Source: Brevibacillus centrosporus (GTDB lineage: Bacteria > Bacillota > Bacilli > Brevibacillales > Brevibacillaceae). From it: a stretch of DNA of 64,000 nt. Numbering within the stretch: the stretch's first letter is position 1; every line of letters begins with the position of its first letter. The stretch is from positions 124,001 to 188,000 of the forward strand of contig NZ_RHHP01000010.1 of assembly GCF_003710815.1 (NCBI RefSeq), given 5' to 3'. The translations under genes and the position numbers were made by a program. The notes under the pieces are model-generated. The model was not told the DNA's origin and made no database searches. It saw nothing but the letters and a program-made list of their open reading frames with translations. Below, in pieces: positions 25,287-34,246 of the stretch.

Positions 25287-27050
25287 ATGACTTTCGAGAT
25301 TGACCAACTCGAAAGGACGGTGTTAAACGACATCTCTACCGAGGTGCCGAAAGCCATTCTGGAGCGATTTGTCACGCTTACCCGTGAGTCCGGGAGTGAA
25401 GATGAACGGATTGCCGCTCATTTTTTGACCCAATATTTGGAGAATTGGAACATACCGTATCGGATTCATCACCCGCGGATTTATTTAAGCGTCCCGAAAA
25501 AGGCTGCCATCATCGTCACCCACCCGGAAACGAAAGAAATCCGAGCCAAGACACCTTCCTGCTCCATTGCAACGGGTGATCGCTGGATCAGCGGTGAGAT
25601 CATGTATATTCCAGCGGATGAAGACGATCTGAGCGATGCCTTTGACCCGCTTGCAACCAACAAGTATGGAGATGTCCGTGGAAAAATCGTCTTGACGGAC
25701 GGATATCCAGTTTCTGGAAAAACGAAGGAATTGGGCATGGAAGGCGCGCTTGGCGTTATTTTCATCAGTCCAGGCCGCTACATACATGAGGGCACAATTG
25801 GCGTCGTCTGGGGCTCGCCGGATTTGGACACCATGAACGAAGAGCCCCAGATACCCGCTTTGATGATCGGGAAGCAGGATGGGCAGGATGTAATCCGCGC
25901 ATGCCAAGCAGGAAAGGTGAGCTTACAATTCCAGACGCATCTGGACAACGGCTGGTTTACGTGTCCGCTGATCGATATATGGATCGAAGGCACCGAGGAG
26001 CCGGATAAATACGTCTTATTGCACGGTCATTTGGATTCCTGGCACCAAGGAATCGGTGACAATGGGACGGGGAATGCCGCTGTATTGGAAATGGCACGCC
26101 TCTTTCACAAGCACCGCCAAAAGCTGAAGCGCAGCATAAGGATTGCGATATGGCCTGGGCATTCGACAGGCAGATATGCAGGCTCTACCTGGTTTGCCGA
26201 TCAGTTTGGTCTAGATCTCGACGAAAATTGTATCGCTCAGGTCAACTGCGACTCTCCCGGCTGCCGCTGGGCGACTTCGTATGAGGACATGACCTGGATG
26301 AATGAAGCGGAAGAGCTGTGCAAGTCCTCTATTAAGGATGCCGTCGGCGAGCATTCCAAAGGCACTCGTCCGCACCGAGCAGGCGATTATTCTTTTCACA
26401 ACATCGGAATTTCGTCCTTTTATATGCTTTCGTCTAGCATCCCGGCAGAAGAATTGAAAGAAAAGGGCTATTACGGGGTCGGGGGCTGCGGATCCAATAT
26501 CGAGTGGCACAGCGAAGATGACCTCATGCATGTCGCTGATTTGGATATTCTCATACGGGATATTCGGGTATATATGACGACCATACTACGTGTGGTCCAA
26601 TCACCTATTCATCCATTCGCTTTTACAAAAACAGTAGAAGAGCTGATAGAGACCATCGAGGAATACCAAGCAGCAGCAGGCGATCACTTTTCGTTTGCCG
26701 CCGCGAAAGGAGAGGCCACAGCTCTGCTTCGAGAAATGCAAGAATTTTATCGGCAGCTGCCCTTCCTCTCCTTTGCCTCTGTCAGTGATCCAAGTGTGAT
26801 ACGAGTGAATGAAATTATCCGCCAAATCGGACGTGAGCTCGTCACGATCAACTTCTCGCGAACAGGAAAGTTCCGTCACGACCTAGCCGTTGACATGCCT
26901 CGGTTACCGGACTTGGCAGCCGTGCACCATTTGTCCAGATTGGAGCCTGGGTCACATCCGTATCGAGTGGCCCTCACACACCTTACCCGAGGTCAAAATC
27001 GTGTGGCGTGGACCTTTCAGCGCGTACGCAAGCTGCTGAAAAACGGGTAA
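25287..27050 (+). CDS. M28-family hydrolase with PA domain, paralogue 2
   Basis: A 587-residue cytoplasmic protein. N-terminal part of the hydrolase domain with ESGSEDERIAAHFL (34-47), PA-type insertion (about 85-235), then HGHLDSWHQGIGDNGTGNA (H248, D250, D258), GHSTGRYAGS (291-300), NCDSPG (D322) and EWHSEDD (H408). These match M28 ligands except that no Glu-Glu pair occurs at the catalytic position. The tail after 440 is helical. ATG 25287 is chosen because GAGGGAGGGG precedes it by seven bases. Very similar to paralogues 3, 4 and 5. Sits in the P3 operon. Confidence 0.88.
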   Translation: MTFEIDQLERTVLNDISTEVPKAILERFVTLTRESGSEDERIAAHFLTQYLENWNIPYRIHHPRIYLSVPKKAAIIVTHPETKEIRAKTPSCSIATGDRWISGEIMYIPADEDDLSDAFDPLATNKYGDVRGKIVLTDGYPVSGKTKELGMEGALGVIFISPGRYIHEGTIGVVWGSPDLDTMNEEPQIPALMIGKQDGQDVIRACQAGKVSLQFQTHLDNGWFTCPLIDIWIEGTEEPDKYVLLHGHLDSWHQGIGDNGTGNAAVLEMARLFHKHRQKLKRSIRIAIWPGHSTGRYAGSTWFADQFGLDLDENCIAQVNCDSPGCRWATSYEDMTWMNEAEELCKSSIKDAVGEHSKGTRPHRAGDYSFHNIGISSFYMLSSSIPAEELKEKGYYGVGGCGSNIEWHSEDDLMHVADLDILIRDIRVYMTTILRVVQSPIHPFAFTKTVEELIETIEEYQAAAGDHFSFAAAKGEATALLREMQEFYRQLPFLSFASVSDPSVIRVNEIIRQIGRELVTINFSRTGKFRHDLAVDMPRLPDLAAVHHLSRLEPGSHPYRVALTHLTRGQNRVAWTFQRVRKLLKNG

Positions 27051-27091
27051 AGGGACACGGGAAAACAGGCATAAATTCAAGGGAGGTACCC

Positions 27092-28858
27092 ATGACAAGT
27101 ATCGTGAAAGAGCATGAAAAGCTTTTGCTCGATGAAATCAGTATGGAGACACCCAAACGAATACTAGATGTATTCAGCGGCTTGATTCGAGAATCTGGGA
27201 GTGAGGATGAGCGTACAGCAGCCCACTTTCTCGCGTCGCTTTTGAAGGAATGGGGCGTGCCACATACGGTCCACTATCCTTCCATTTACTTGAGTGTTCC
27301 GAAAACAGCTTCGGTAACAGCACTTGCTCCAGCTGCCAAATCGTTTCGGGCGAAAACGCCTTCCTTTTCCGTATCAACCAACGGAGTGCCTGTAACGGGC
27401 GAGCTCGTATACGTTCCATCCGCTCAGGCTACAGACCGCTACGATATTTTCGATGCCAAAGTAAAAGAAGAAGTGAATGACCTGGCGGGAAAAATCGTCA
27501 TCAGCGAAGGCCTGGCGATGCCCGAAAAAGTCGCCACCTTCCACGACAAAGGCGTGCTGGGTGCCATCTTCATCAATCCGGGTACGAACATTCACGATGG
27601 GATCTGCACCACGATCTGGGGTTCCCCAGACTTGGACACCATCGGCAATGAGCCCAAGATCCCCGTAGTGGCTGTCAACAAATCCGACGGAGAAGCGCTA
27701 AAAGCGATGTGTCAGACAGATACAACCGTGATCGAGATTACGACGAGTCTGGAAAAAGGCTGGCATGAATGCCCGCTGATCGACTTGTTTATCGAAGGCA
27801 CCGAGGAGCCGGAGAAGTACATCCTTTTGCACGGCCATCTGGATTCCTGGCATATCGGGATCGGGGATAATACGACAGGCGATGCGGCTTTGATGGAAAT
27901 GGCACGAATCTTCTACAAGCACCGTGACAAGCTGAAACGCAGCCTTCGCATCGCCATCTGGCCCGGACATTCGACGGGGCGTTACGCAGGGTCCACTTGG
28001 TTCGCGGACCAGTTCGCGCTGGATCTCGACGCCAATTGCATCGCGCAAGTAAACTGCGACTCTCCTGGCTGCCGGTGGGCGACCTCCTATGAAAAAATGG
28101 ACTGGACGATTGAGGTAGGGGAGCATTGCAAACAAGCGATCCTCGACGCAGTCAAAGAAGAAGCAAAGGGAAAGCGTCCGAATCGCGCGGGCGACTATTC
28201 CTTCCACAACATCGGGATTACCTCCTTTTACAAGCTATCGTCCAGTATTCCGCAGGAGCAGCTGAAGGAAAAAGGGTACTATCCCGTTGGAGGCTGCGGT
28301 TCTAATATCGAGTGGCATACTGAGGATGATTTAATGCATGTGGCTGACTTTGATATTCTTCATAGAGATTTGAAGGTGTATATGACATCGATCTATCGGG
28401 TCCTGCAGGCAACGATCCTACCCTATGATTTCCGCAAGACTGCTGACGAGTTCATGGAAACGATCCAACAATATCAAGAGGCTTGCGGCGAACACTTCCG
28501 GTTTGATCAAGCGGTGGTTGCAGCAAAAGAGCTTCGTCAGTCGTTAGAGGATTTTTATCTGGAGATACAATTCCTGAAAACGGAGAATCTCGCCTCGCCA
28601 GCAGTGAAGGCTGCAAATGAAAGGCTTCTGCAGCTAGGGAGAACGCTGATTCCGATCAACTTCACTCGCCGTGGAAAATTCCATCACGATCCTGCGGTTC
28701 AAATTCCTGCTTTGCCTGATATCGCCCCCGCTTTGCAGCTAGCCGCATTAGAGCCAGGGTCTCATCGCTACCGTGTCACACAAACCCATCTGCTCCGTGG
28801 CCAAAATCGCGTCATATGGGCAATGAAAGAAGCGCAAAAAATAATTGGCAAAGCGTAA
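27092..28858 (+). CDS. M28-family hydrolase with PA domain, paralogue 3
   Basis: A 588-residue paralogue with the same architecture as the preceding gene: SGSEDERTAAHFL, PA insertion, HGHLDSWHIGIGDNTTGDA, PGHSTGRYAGSTWFAD, NCDSPGCRW, RAGDYSFHNIGITSFY and EWHTEDDLMHVAD. It retains every M28 ligand except the Glu-Glu pair. ATG 27092 has GGGAGG upstream; the frame is open for 28 further codons that overlap the previous gene. Last gene of the P3 operon before the terminator at 28935. The tandem position beside paralogue 2 points to gene duplication. Confidence 0.88.
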   Translation: MTSIVKEHEKLLLDEISMETPKRILDVFSGLIRESGSEDERTAAHFLASLLKEWGVPHTVHYPSIYLSVPKTASVTALAPAAKSFRAKTPSFSVSTNGVPVTGELVYVPSAQATDRYDIFDAKVKEEVNDLAGKIVISEGLAMPEKVATFHDKGVLGAIFINPGTNIHDGICTTIWGSPDLDTIGNEPKIPVVAVNKSDGEALKAMCQTDTTVIEITTSLEKGWHECPLIDLFIEGTEEPEKYILLHGHLDSWHIGIGDNTTGDAALMEMARIFYKHRDKLKRSLRIAIWPGHSTGRYAGSTWFADQFALDLDANCIAQVNCDSPGCRWATSYEKMDWTIEVGEHCKQAILDAVKEEAKGKRPNRAGDYSFHNIGITSFYKLSSSIPQEQLKEKGYYPVGGCGSNIEWHTEDDLMHVADFDILHRDLKVYMTSIYRVLQATILPYDFRKTADEFMETIQQYQEACGEHFRFDQAVVAAKELRQSLEDFYLEIQFLKTENLASPAVKAANERLLQLGRTLIPINFTRRGKFHHDPAVQIPALPDIAPALQLAALEPGSHRYRVTQTHLLRGQNRVIWAMKEAQKIIGKA

Positions 28859-28934
28859 CAGCATCATCTATTGCGACCGCTTCCTATCTGGATGAAATGG
28901 AGGGTCAGCTGCTGTTCACCAGCTCCGCCAAACC

Positions 28935-28966
28935 AAACGGGTGCTTCTGCATCCGTTTTTTCTTTC
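28935..28966 (+). terminator. Rho-independent terminator of the P3 operon
   Basis: AAACGGGTGC (28935-28944) pairs with GCATCCGTTT (28949-28958) with one G-U pair across a TTCT loop, followed by a run of T. Confidence 0.82.
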
Positions 28967-28992
28967 GGTGCGTGAGGGCTTTGGAGGGACGA

Positions 28993-29397
28993 ATGGCTAT
29001 GGAACAAAATGGGAATAGATGGACCTTGGCCGGTACGCGATGGGGCGACTGGAGGCACTGGAAAAAGTACCAACCTACGATTTTATATCTTTTGCTGCTC
29101 AACGTCCTTTACTACTACATCACGTATCATCATCGCTTATGGTATCTGCATCCCCAATGGCCTCTCAACAGTGAGCTGATTTGTGTCCTGGGTGAGCTCA
29201 TCGTGTTTACAAGCACAGTACTGATCTTTTTGGGGCGGTATCCAGAAGGCAAGCTATTCTCGCTAAGGTAGACAGGCCTATGGGTATGTGTGCATACATT
29301 GAATGAATGGCTGCTTTACTTGACTGGCACATTTCGCTATAATTTTTCCTCATCCACCTCAATTCGATTCCTATACGGTGAAGGAAACGATGAATAA
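28993..29397 (+). pseudogene. CBO0543-family membrane protein, interrupted by an in-frame stop
   Basis: ATG 28993, with GGAGGG upstream, opens a 92-residue frame with WGDWRHWKKYQPTILY and LIFLGRYPEG, which I recognise as the CBO0543 family of Bacillales membrane proteins (usually 150-180 residues). The frame stops at TAG 29269, but the same frame continues with WVCVHTLNEWLLYLTGTFRY, the expected next family segment, to 29397 where it degenerates. It is therefore a gene broken by a nonsense mutation and 3' loss. It lies between the P3 terminator and the P4 control region. Confidence 0.6.
29315..29343 (+). promoter_or_regulatory. Candidate sigma-A-type promoter inside the broken membrane gene
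   Basis: TTTACT (29315-29320) and TATAAT (29338-29343) with a 17-base spacer. It could give basal expression of the downstream M28/importer operon, but it also overlaps former coding sequence and may be chance. Confidence 0.3.
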
Positions 29398-29470
29398 AGG
29401 CAGCGACGGTCATGGCTCTCGAGTAGAGTAAATGGCTGTCCTGCTTTTTTGCATTGGTGAGTTATCAGAA

Positions 29471-29517
29471 TCTTAGGTGATTTTGGGGTACATCAGGTAT
29501 GGCTTTCCTACCCTAAA
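29471..29517. promoter_or_regulatory. Putative activator-binding element upstream of sigma-54 promoter P4
   Basis: TCTTAGGTGA (29471-29480), TTTTGGGGTA (29481-29490) and the inverted core CTACCCTAAA (29508-29517) lie 70-115 bases before the -24 box, closely matching the arrangement before P3. Confidence 0.58.
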
Positions 29518-29584
29518 TTTGCAATTGAAACAGATCATTCCCGCAAAACAGCAGGCAGATGGGCATTGTTTGCGGCTTTTTCGT

Positions 29585-29602
29585 TTGGCACGGGACTTGC
29601 GT
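29585..29602 (+). promoter_or_regulatory. Sigma-54 promoter P4 (M28, importer 2, racemase operon)
   Basis: TTGGCACGGGACTTGCGT has GG at 29587-29588 and GC at 29599-29600, 12 bases apart, with a full TGGCACG -24 box. It is the best sigma-54 match in the window and lies 45 bases before the gene start. Confidence 0.88.
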
Positions 29603-29646
29603 ATTTCACCAACCGAGGCAAGCGAATGACAAAAGGGGGTAGATGA

Positions 29647-31401
29647 GTGTTGGTGGGAGCCATGAAAAGGCTGCTGGATGAGATCAGCATGGAGACGCCA
29701 AAGGCAATCTTGGAGCGCTTTGGCAGCCTTGTTAGAGAATCGGGCAGTGAAGATGAAAGAATCGCCGCACAGTTTTTGTCCAGTTTGTTGGATCAGTGGG
29801 GGGTACCGTATCAAGTACATCGCCCCAATCTATTCTTAAGTGTGCCTAGAGCTGCGAAGCTGAAGCTGGTTGTACCGGAGGAAAAAGAAATTCGGGCAAA
29901 AAATCCGGCCTTCTCTGTGATCACCGGCGATGAATGGAGAGGCGGAGAAGTAGTCTATGTGCCCACTGGCTTCAAGAAGAAGTGGGACAACCAAAAAGAT
30001 ACATCCTTTGATCCGGCGTCTGGCAGTCTGAATGGGAAAATCGTACTGACGGAAGGGTTTCCGAGGCCGGCGAGAATCAGGGAGCTGAACGAGCAGGGAA
30101 TTATCGGCGCCATCTTTATCCACCCCGGTAAGAACATACACGAGAGCATCTGCACTCCCATCTGGGGAGCACCTGATCTGGATACGCATGAAAATGTCCC
30201 GAAACTGCCTGTGTTGATGATTAATCGTCCGGATGGACAGGGGCTGATCGAGCGAATCGCCCAAGGCAAGGTGGAGGTGCAGTTCCAAACGCATTTGGAT
30301 CAAGGCTGGTTCCCTTGTCCGTTACTCGACATCTTCATCGAGGGCACAGAGGAACCCGATAAGTACGTGCTGCTTCATGGGCACATGGATTCCTGGCATC
30401 AAGGCTTGGGAGATAACGCTACCGGCAATGCAGCTATGATCGAGATGGCAAGAGTCTTCTATCAAAATCGGCATCTGTTGAAACGCAGCTTGCGCATTGC
30501 CATTTGGCCAGGACATTCCACGGGACGCTATGCTGGTTCGACCTGGTTCGCAGACACCTTTGGCTTGGACCTGGATGAAAATTGCATCGCCCAGGTGAAT
30601 TGTGACTCTCCGGGATGTCGCTGGGCTACTTCCTACCACGAGATGAGCTGGATGAGCGAAGTCGATTCCTTTTGTAAAACGTCCATCAAGGAAGCAATCG
30701 GCGAGGAATCGATCGGTCAACGGCCGCCGCGTGCGGGTGATTATTCCTTTCAGAACATCGGATTGACTGCTTTTTATATGCTTTCTTCCAGTATTCCGGA
30801 CGAAGTGCTGCAGCAAAAAGGCTATTACCCAGTTGGCGGCTGTGGCTCGAATATTGAGTGGCATACCGAAGAAGACCTCATCCACATCATTGATTACGAA
30901 ATCCTCCAGCGAGATGTGCAGGTCTATATGGCATCTCTGTACCGCATCGTGAATGCTACCCTGCATCCCTTCCAATTTGTGAACACCGTAGATGAATTTA
31001 TCCGCACGATTCAAAGCTACCAGGATGCAGCTGGCGAGCATTTTTCCTTCGAGCTTGCCCTCGGTGAGGCGAGAGAGCTTCGGGCCGCACTCGTCGATTT
31101 TTATAATCAAAGCGAGAAACTTCAACAGCGTGATATCAACGATCCAGAGGTCAAGCATGCCAACCAGATTCTGCGAGGCTTGAGTCGAACGCTAGTGCCC
31201 ATCAACTTTACCCTTCGCGGCAAGTTTTGGCATGATCCTGCCATTGATATTCCGCCATTGCCTGATATCGCACCAGCCACCACCTTGCCCAAGCTTGAAG
31301 TGGGGTCGCATCTGTACAGAGTAACATTGACACATTTGATGCGAGGACAGAACCGTCTTGTCTGGACATTGCACCAAGCCAAGCGCAGCGTTCTGCCGTA
31401 A
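29647..31401 (+). CDS. M28-family hydrolase with PA domain, paralogue 4
   Basis: A 584-residue paralogue heading the P4 operon. The N-terminus is shorter than in the others (KRLLDEISMETPKAILERF). Motifs: SGSEDERIAAQFL, HGHMDSWHQGLGDNATGNA, PGHSTGRYAGSTWFAD, NCDSPGCRW, RAGDYSFQNIG and EWHTEEDLIHIID. M28 ligands are present apart from the Glu-Glu pair. GTG 29647 has an AGGGGG site seven bases upstream; ATG 29662 is an alternative. It is separated from the permuted binding-protein gene by 24 bases, which ties this enzyme family directly to importer 2. Confidence 0.88.
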   Translation: MLVGAMKRLLDEISMETPKAILERFGSLVRESGSEDERIAAQFLSSLLDQWGVPYQVHRPNLFLSVPRAAKLKLVVPEEKEIRAKNPAFSVITGDEWRGGEVVYVPTGFKKKWDNQKDTSFDPASGSLNGKIVLTEGFPRPARIRELNEQGIIGAIFIHPGKNIHESICTPIWGAPDLDTHENVPKLPVLMINRPDGQGLIERIAQGKVEVQFQTHLDQGWFPCPLLDIFIEGTEEPDKYVLLHGHMDSWHQGLGDNATGNAAMIEMARVFYQNRHLLKRSLRIAIWPGHSTGRYAGSTWFADTFGLDLDENCIAQVNCDSPGCRWATSYHEMSWMSEVDSFCKTSIKEAIGEESIGQRPPRAGDYSFQNIGLTAFYMLSSSIPDEVLQQKGYYPVGGCGSNIEWHTEEDLIHIIDYEILQRDVQVYMASLYRIVNATLHPFQFVNTVDEFIRTIQSYQDAAGEHFSFELALGEARELRAALVDFYNQSEKLQQRDINDPEVKHANQILRGLSRTLVPINFTLRGKFWHDPAIDIPPLPDIAPATTLPKLEVGSHLYRVTLTHLMRGQNRLVWTLHQAKRSVLP

Positions 31402-31425
31402 TCAATTTTTTAGGGGGGAAACCGA

Positions 31426-33150
31426 GTGAAAAAAGCAGCCAAGTGGAAGTACGGTCTGATGGCCACAACCGTTCTCTTGGGAACTGTCCTGTCTGCTTGC
31501 ACGAGCGAGACACAAACACAGCCCAAGTCCACGGATACGCCAAAAACGGAGCCAGCTGACGCGAAAAGCAGAGAGATTCGTACCCTGCAGATCCTGAGCA
31601 GGCCGCAAGCGTCCGCACCTGACGAATACGAACGAGCCAATCTGATTGCAGGGGCAATGAAAGAGCTGGGTATCAACGCAGAGATCAAGGCGATGCCGTA
31701 CGAGCAGCAATCAGACATTGTCTGGTACAAACGCGACGAGTGGGATATGACGGGCTGGCAAATGGCAGCACGTCCGGAAAGGCTGGATCCGGATGAATTT
31801 GTGTATAACCTGTTCCATTCCAGCACAGCGAAAGACGGTTACAACTTCATCGGCTACAACAATCCGGAATACGACAAGATTGCGGAGCAGCAACGGATCA
31901 CGGTAGACCGCGAAGAGAGAAAAAACCTGATCTTCAAGGCACAGGAGCTGATCGCAAGCGATGTCGCCTACCTATTCAACGTCCACCCCAAATTAAAATA
32001 CGTTTACAACCATCAAGTGTTTGACCCTAATTCCGTCGTAGAGATGGCGGGTATGGGTATCCGCAACATTTGGACGTACTTGAATGCCGCACCAATCGGT
32101 CAGCAAAAAAACATGGTCTTGAATAGCAACGACTCTGTCCAGGCGCTCAATCCTTTTTATATCAGCGGCTCCTTTGATTCGTGGGTAACAGAGCTGATTT
32201 GGGACCGATTGATGCGGATCGACAAAGACGGTCTGCCCAAGCCTTGGGCTGCCGAATCCGTCACCTGGAAAACGGATACCCAGATTGAAATCAAGCTGCG
32301 CGCAAACATGAAATGGCACGACGGCAAGCCCGTAACTGCGGAAGACGTGAAATTCTCCTACGAGGCCCCTCTGACAGGAGAAGTGCCGATGTATAAGCCG
32401 TTTGTGGAAATCATCGATAAGATCGATATCAAAGACCCGCTTACGCTGGAGTTTACACTGAAACGTCCGTGGGCAGCGTTTGAAACGGCCAGCTTATCCA
32501 AACTGAATCTTGTTCCCAAACATATTTGGGGACCGATCATTGAGGATCTGAAGAACAAGCCCGAGAATGCGGAGAGCTACCAGGAGAAGACCCCAATCGG
32601 TTCTGGACCCTTCAAATACGAGAACTGGAAATTCAAAGAAGAAGTTGTTTTGAGTGCGAATACAGAGCATTTTTCTCCTCCGAAAATCGAGAAGTGGATC
32701 ATGAGAGAGATTCCCAATACCGAAGCTTCTCTCGGCATGATTGAAAATGGCGAAATCAACTTCCTCGCCGTATTTCCGGGTGATGGACAGCTGCTGCAGC
32801 AGAAAGTAGAAGCAAGCCCCAACCTCACTATGGTTACAACGACTGACCTGGGCTTCCAATTCTTCGCCATGAATCATCGCCGTCCACCGTTCAACGATGT
32901 GGCTTTCCGCCGCGCTTTGGCAGCCGCCGTTGACCGCGATATGATGGCACAAGTCGTGTACAAAGGCTTTGCCGAACCAGGTGATTCGGTCATCTCGCCA
33001 GCATTGCCGATCTGGAAAAACCCGAGCCTGCCGTATCCATCGGGTGGAGTAGAGGAAGCGAAGAAGATTTTGCAGGAAGCCGGCTATGAGTGGGATGCAG
33101 CAGGCAAGCTGCTCTATCCGGCTGGCAAAAAAGAAGAGCTCGGCAAATAA
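31426..33150 (+). CDS. Circularly permuted peptide-binding lipoprotein (SBP family 5), importer 2
   Basis: Lipoprotein of 574 residues with lipobox LSAC (Cys25) and a linker to about residue 48. Unusually, residues about 50-224 (LGINAEIKAMPYEQQSDIVW, then GYNNPEYDKIAEQ) correspond to the C-terminal block of ordinary family-5 binding proteins, for example residues 406-570 of the importer 1 protein. Residues about 228-574 (NSNDSVQALNPFY, KWHDGKPVTAEDV, AFRRALAAAVDRD, ending AGYEWDAAGKLLYP) are the normal N-terminal block. The protein ends exactly where the C-terminal block would normally begin. GTG 31426 follows TAGGGGGGAA. Genes for both permeases and both ATPases follow. Confidence 0.88.
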   Translation: MKKAAKWKYGLMATTVLLGTVLSACTSETQTQPKSTDTPKTEPADAKSREIRTLQILSRPQASAPDEYERANLIAGAMKELGINAEIKAMPYEQQSDIVWYKRDEWDMTGWQMAARPERLDPDEFVYNLFHSSTAKDGYNFIGYNNPEYDKIAEQQRITVDREERKNLIFKAQELIASDVAYLFNVHPKLKYVYNHQVFDPNSVVEMAGMGIRNIWTYLNAAPIGQQKNMVLNSNDSVQALNPFYISGSFDSWVTELIWDRLMRIDKDGLPKPWAAESVTWKTDTQIEIKLRANMKWHDGKPVTAEDVKFSYEAPLTGEVPMYKPFVEIIDKIDIKDPLTLEFTLKRPWAAFETASLSKLNLVPKHIWGPIIEDLKNKPENAESYQEKTPIGSGPFKYENWKFKEEVVLSANTEHFSPPKIEKWIMREIPNTEASLGMIENGEINFLAVFPGDGQLLQQKVEASPNLTMVTTTDLGFQFFAMNHRRPPFNDVAFRRALAAAVDRDMMAQVVYKGFAEPGDSVISPALPIWKNPSLPYPSGGVEEAKKILQEAGYEWDAAGKLLYPAGKKEELGK

Positions 33151-33251
33151 AAGCTGACTCCCTCTTCAATCTCTAGGTGCGCGGAATGCTGGGAGCGGCA
33201 AATGACCAGCGTTCCACGCCTTGGAATTCCTCAGAGAAAGGAGCGACCGCA

Positions 33252-34241
33252 TTGGGGAACCGATCCAAGTTCATATGGAGTCGACTGGCTCAGATGGTTC
33301 TGACGCTTTGGATCATCGCGACGATCCTGTTTTTCATCTTTCGGCTGATGCCTGGCAATCCGCTAGTTGCCTATATCGACCCTACCTTTACCAAAGAGCA
33401 ACAAGACATTTTAATGGCGCAGTTTGGCCTGGATAAACCACTGTGGATGCAATATTTGATCTACCTGGCAAATCTGGTGCAGGGTGAGCTGGGAGATTCC
33501 TTTAAATTCCGGGCTCCCGTCATGGAAGTCATCTGGGGCGTCCTGCCCAACACGCTGTATCTCATGCTCTTTTCCTTTGTCATCGCCTACCTCGTAGGGA
33601 TATTGGGCGGTGTATTGCTCGCATGGAAACGGAAAACCAGGTTCGAGACCATCGGGATTATTGCCACTCTGTTTACGAGATCAGCGCCGCAGATGTGGGT
33701 AGGAATGATCGTCCTCGTGATCTTTTCCTTTCATTTGAACTGGTTTCCCTCAGGGGGGGCTTCGGCGACAGGAGTCGTCTATGCGTCTGAGTGGGAGAAG
33801 CTTACTTCTCTCTCCTTTCTGAAGCACCTGTTTTTGCCCTCTTTAACCGCAGCCATCTATTTGATGGGGCTTCCTCTGCTCCTGATGCGATCCAACATGC
33901 TGGACGTGATGGGGGAATCCTACGTGGAAGTTGCGAGAATGAGAGGACTTAGCGAGCAAAGGATCATGCTCAAGTACGCAGCGAGAAATGCAGCGCTGCC
34001 AGTAGTCACCGCGATGGCAGTGGGGATCGGGTATGCGCTTGGCGGCAATGTGGTCATTGAGATGGTCTTCAGCTGGCCGGGCTTGGGACGTTTGCTTGTC
34101 AATGCTGTGTCGGCAAGCGACTATGCACTGGCTCAAGGAGCCTTTATTTTGAGTGCCGCTGTCATGGTCATCATGAACTTTGTGGCAGATATCCTGTACA
34201 GCTTTTTGGATCCGCGGGTCACATTTGGCAAAGGGAGGTGA
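33252..34241 (+). CDS. Peptide ABC transporter permease (DppB type), importer 2
   Basis: Permease of 329 residues with six membrane segments. RLMPGNPLVAYIDP near the N-terminus and the EAA loop ESYVEVARMRGLSEQRIM are typical. Start TTG 33252 is chosen because AAAGGAG lies eight bases upstream and the codons before it look non-coding; the frame is open from 33177. Its last bases overlap the ribosome binding site of the next gene. Confidence 0.92.
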   Translation: MGNRSKFIWSRLAQMVLTLWIIATILFFIFRLMPGNPLVAYIDPTFTKEQQDILMAQFGLDKPLWMQYLIYLANLVQGELGDSFKFRAPVMEVIWGVLPNTLYLMLFSFVIAYLVGILGGVLLAWKRKTRFETIGIIATLFTRSAPQMWVGMIVLVIFSFHLNWFPSGGASATGVVYASEWEKLTSLSFLKHLFLPSLTAAIYLMGLPLLLMRSNMLDVMGESYVEVARMRGLSEQRIMLKYAARNAALPVVTAMAVGIGYALGGNVVIEMVFSWPGLGRLLVNAVSASDYALAQGAFILSAAVMVIMNFVADILYSFLDPRVTFGKGR

Positions 34242-34246
34242 GTGGA

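Noticed and set aside
29321-29337. TGGCAC followed by a GC, resembling a sigma-54 promoter
   Set aside because: GG and GC are only 10 bases apart instead of 12, and the site lies inside the broken membrane gene.
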